Shown here: positions 61,453-64,000 of the stretch, in pieces
Position numbering within the stretch: the first letter of the stretch is position 1
Layout: each line of letters opens with the position of its first letter
Source: Pempheris klunzingeri
Lineage: Eukaryota > Chordata > Actinopteri > Acropomatiformes > Pempheridae
Direction: 5' to 3'
DNA: 64,000 nt
NCBI RefSeq assembly: GCF_042242105.1
Contig: NC_092020.1
Span: forward strand, 16,150,788-16,214,787
The notes under the pieces: generated by a model
Told to the model about the DNA's origin: nothing
The model's input: the letters and a program-made list of their open reading frames with translations, nothing else
Database searches by the model: none
Position numbers and translations under genes: made by a program

Positions 61453-63841
61453 GTGAGTTTTCATTACTAACCAAAACTATTCCTGTAATATCTGTCCTGT
61501 GTGTTCGGTTTAATTTCAGGGCCGGGGAAGAATATGAGCAGAGCTTTTTGGAAGGAAGAGCGAAAAGAAGAGGACGGAAAGAGAGGAATCCACAGAGAAA
61601 CAGAGGCCAAGTTGCTCAATGCCAAACACACACGCGTGCACGCAGACAAAGACACACACACAGTAAAGAAATGTCTGCGCTCGCTCTGTGTTAGAGGAAC
61701 AGGCAGCGATACCTTCATCACACACAGCGTGCTTACAGAGTTACACATTTACACCTCGCTGGCCTTTTGCCTGCTACCCTCTCTCCCGTCCACAATGATT
61801 TCCCTTCTATATTTCTGAGGGAATATACCTTACACTTAATCTGTCAGCACTACACTGTTCACGGCTCAGGAACAGCATCAGCTGAAGATTTTATTACAGG
61901 GATGAGGAGCAGGTTTGGTCTGTGCTTCCTGCAAGAACAACAAGCGGCCACATTGTGCCGACAGCCTGATTTGTGTCCTTGTTGGGAGATTCCTCAGCAT
62001 TCCTGAAAGCACTGTCGCTGTGACTGGGAGCTCTGTTTCAGCACCCCTGGAGCTTCAACAAACCCCATGGGAGCGTCGGTCGCACGGCCTCCCAAATTCC
62101 ACAGGTACACAGAGAGCATGAGTGTGGGATGAAAGACCGCCTGGGGATCAAGGTCAGGCAGCAGGGGACGAGGTGAACGCCACCGCCATCGTGCCCCAAC
62201 AGTCATTTGCCTGCCAGCTATGAACATACAGGCGTTGGTCTTCACTTCTGTCTGTCATGGCTCTTGGCACAGATGATAATTAGAATACAGTAATGCCAGA
62301 AACAAGACCTTTCTTGCTTGGGTGTTGCTGCAGGCTACCGATGAAAGTGCTAAATGCCTGATATGATGAAAATTATAAACAGTTATGATCACAGAAGGAA
62401 AAACACTAATTCATCATGTTGATTCATTGAATGTTAAATGTTTATGCCATTTAAGAGCTAAACTGAAAATGTTGCAGACAGCCAAAATGAAATTATATGA
62501 CAGTAAAACACCTTTAAACATGCAATCACAGGTTTATACTTATTAAAAAAAAACATGTTTTCAGTGTTCTTGCAGCCTTGAATTTACAAGTTGGCTGAAA
62601 AGTTTGGTCAAGGTAATCCAGTGTCATAAAACTTAGTAAATGAACTTACAATTGGTTCAGTCAGCAAGTGTCTATAGACCAGCTGACTGGTGCTGAAAGT
62701 TTGCATTCAGTTTGCTGACTGACAGTTAATTTGTTCTCCAGTTTGAAACTTAGCTCAGTCGTTTAACCTTAACAAATGTCAAAAATATTTGCTTTAAAGG
62801 TTAAATTTGCTAACTACTTTGGTGTTTTTCGCCTCTCATTCAGAATGAGACCTCTTTGGTCTCTGTGATAACTTGTGAGTGGCATTTGTTATTACTTTTA
62901 ATAATTTCAAAGAAACACAAAAAACACCCTGTATAAGACCTGCTGGAGCTAAAATATATCAAAACTAATGAAAATCTGAGCAAGAATCTGTTTTAATGTG
63001 CAATCTTTCTATTCCTCTTCTATAGAGTCTATAGAGACTATAATACAACACTACACAACAAAATAAAACAATAGAGATAAACAGTCATCAGCCCACAGCC
63101 ATCATAAAACATCCACAGCACAACACTAAAAATCATTTAGACTCCGTGGCTGCAGTGTTTCTAGGGAGCAGATCCAAAAAGAAAGAAGGTCTCTGACCGA
63201 AAGCCTGCACATTAAAAAATAATTCTTGCACAGTTTTAAATTTGTAGATGCTTTTTTCAGTCAGTTTGATCTTATTGGTAAAATAAATAGTTGATTGACA
63301 GAAAAAAGAATTTCTGTCAATGTAATAACATTACAGCCAGGAGTTGTCTACTACTTCAATCCACTAGCAATGATGCCTTGCATAGAGGGGAGAACAGAAC
63401 TCCTTCATTTCATTCCTTAAATGCCCTTTAACTTTTCAGATCATGCATCATATAGTAACTTTTTTTAAAATAAAATATATACATTGGCTAGACGTCCTAT
63501 ATACATTACATTAGTTTCATTTTATTTCAATGTTAAAATGCCTACATGTATTGCCCCTGCCAGATAAATTAAGAAATATAAAATACTGATAACTTTAATG
63601 AAATATCTTTTCAGAGTCCATCTGTGGAACTGAAATACTGGATCCCAAAACCAGTTCAGTGGTTTTGGGCTACAATAAACACTCATATTCCCCAGAGGAT
63701 GACCTTTGGCCACCCCTTAGACTTCTACTCCAGCATTTGATCATTTGATCAGCATATTTTTCTTCATGATCAAATACCTGAAAAGCTAATGACATAAAAC
63801 GTAAAACCTGCTGTAAAGTGTGAGGATAAGCATTGGTTGAG

Positions 63842-64000
63842 CTGGCAGCCCCACACCAGCTGACTGTCCCCCCTCTGCGGGAGGAGGCGGGGCGCTAGGA
63901 CCGTGAGGCAGGACGCTTCAGGGAGAGTAAACACTTCTTTTCAGACTTTTATTTGTGGCTCTCAGACTGAGCTGGGCAGGTTTCTGCTGTGGGACTGACG
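63842..64000 (+). promoter_or_regulatory. GC-rich promoter-like sequence at the right edge
   Basis: An abrupt change from AT-rich DNA to a segment with gggaggaggcggggcgc (Sp1-type GC box at about 63881-63896), then pyrimidine-rich sequence. It could be the promoter and first exon of the next gene, which lies outside the window. Strand and gene identity are not determined. Confidence 0.4.

Larger units (their letters stand above)
44491..63840. other. 19 kb gene-poor region downstream of ubl3
   Basis: No exon of a known vertebrate protein was recognised on either strand. It contains the MITE copies, LINE fragment, simple repeats, regulatory-motif cluster, hairpins and orphan ORF listed separately. 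Two further GC-balanced, non-repetitive blocks (about 49.68-49.89 and 58.87-59.19 kb) look like possible conserved non-coding elements. The rest is unremarkable AT-rich DNA. Confidence 0.6.

Overview
The window is nuclear genomic DNA from a ray-finned fish, most likely a spiny-rayed (percomorph) teleost; I cannot name the species. The evidence is split genes with GT-AG introns whose products are vertebrate proteins, long dinucleotide microsatellites, a tRNA-derived SINE with an (ATGG)n tail, several small DNA transposons of types common in teleosts, and the 'gctaacgttagc' motif typical of teleost promoter regions. There are no bacterial-type genes, operons, CRISPR arrays or phage features.

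Layout. (1) 60-1643, + strand: the last two coding exons of alg13 (dolichol-linked oligosaccharide synthesis), split by an intron that carries a ~1.25 kb inverted-repeat transposon. (2) 1644-6950: intergenic, with repeats. (3) 7179-19879, + strand: a complete nine-exon sestrin gene (444 aa predicted), then a long 3' UTR. (4) 27091-29832, - strand: foxo4 in two coding exons (659 aa predicted), convergent with the sestrin gene and with a probable ~4 kb 3' UTR; its CpG-rich promoter is near 30.9-31.45 kb. (5) 31.5-35.6 kb: intergenic, with several SINE copies including a local duplication. (6) 36541-42887, + strand: ubl3 in five coding exons (117 aa), divergent from foxo4, with its promoter and leader at 35.67-36.54 kb and polyadenylation near 44.48 kb. 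(7) 44.5-63.8 kb: a gene-poor stretch with repeats, an old LINE 3' end, a G-rich hexanucleotide repeat, a compact RFX/GC-box/heat-shock-element cluster, a hairpin pair and one unexplained 119-codon ORF. (8) 63.85-64.0 kb: GC-rich DNA that looks like the start of another promoter.

How the genes relate. FOXO factors and sestrins act in one nutrient and stress network: AKT restrains FOXO, FOXO factors can induce sestrin genes, and sestrins restrain mTORC1 through GATOR2. Human FOXO3 and SESN1 are linked at 6q21, and FOXO6 and SESN2 both lie on 1p. This window shows the corresponding pair for FOXO4, whose human locus (Xq13) has no sestrin. The fish sestrin keeps the peroxidase-type Cys-Tyr-His set and the Asp-Asp motif used for GATOR2 contact, but it is shortened and altered in the segment that forms the leucine-binding lid of human SESN2. 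It is my best candidate for an under-described component: a FOXO4-linked sestrin with probably altered amino-acid sensing.
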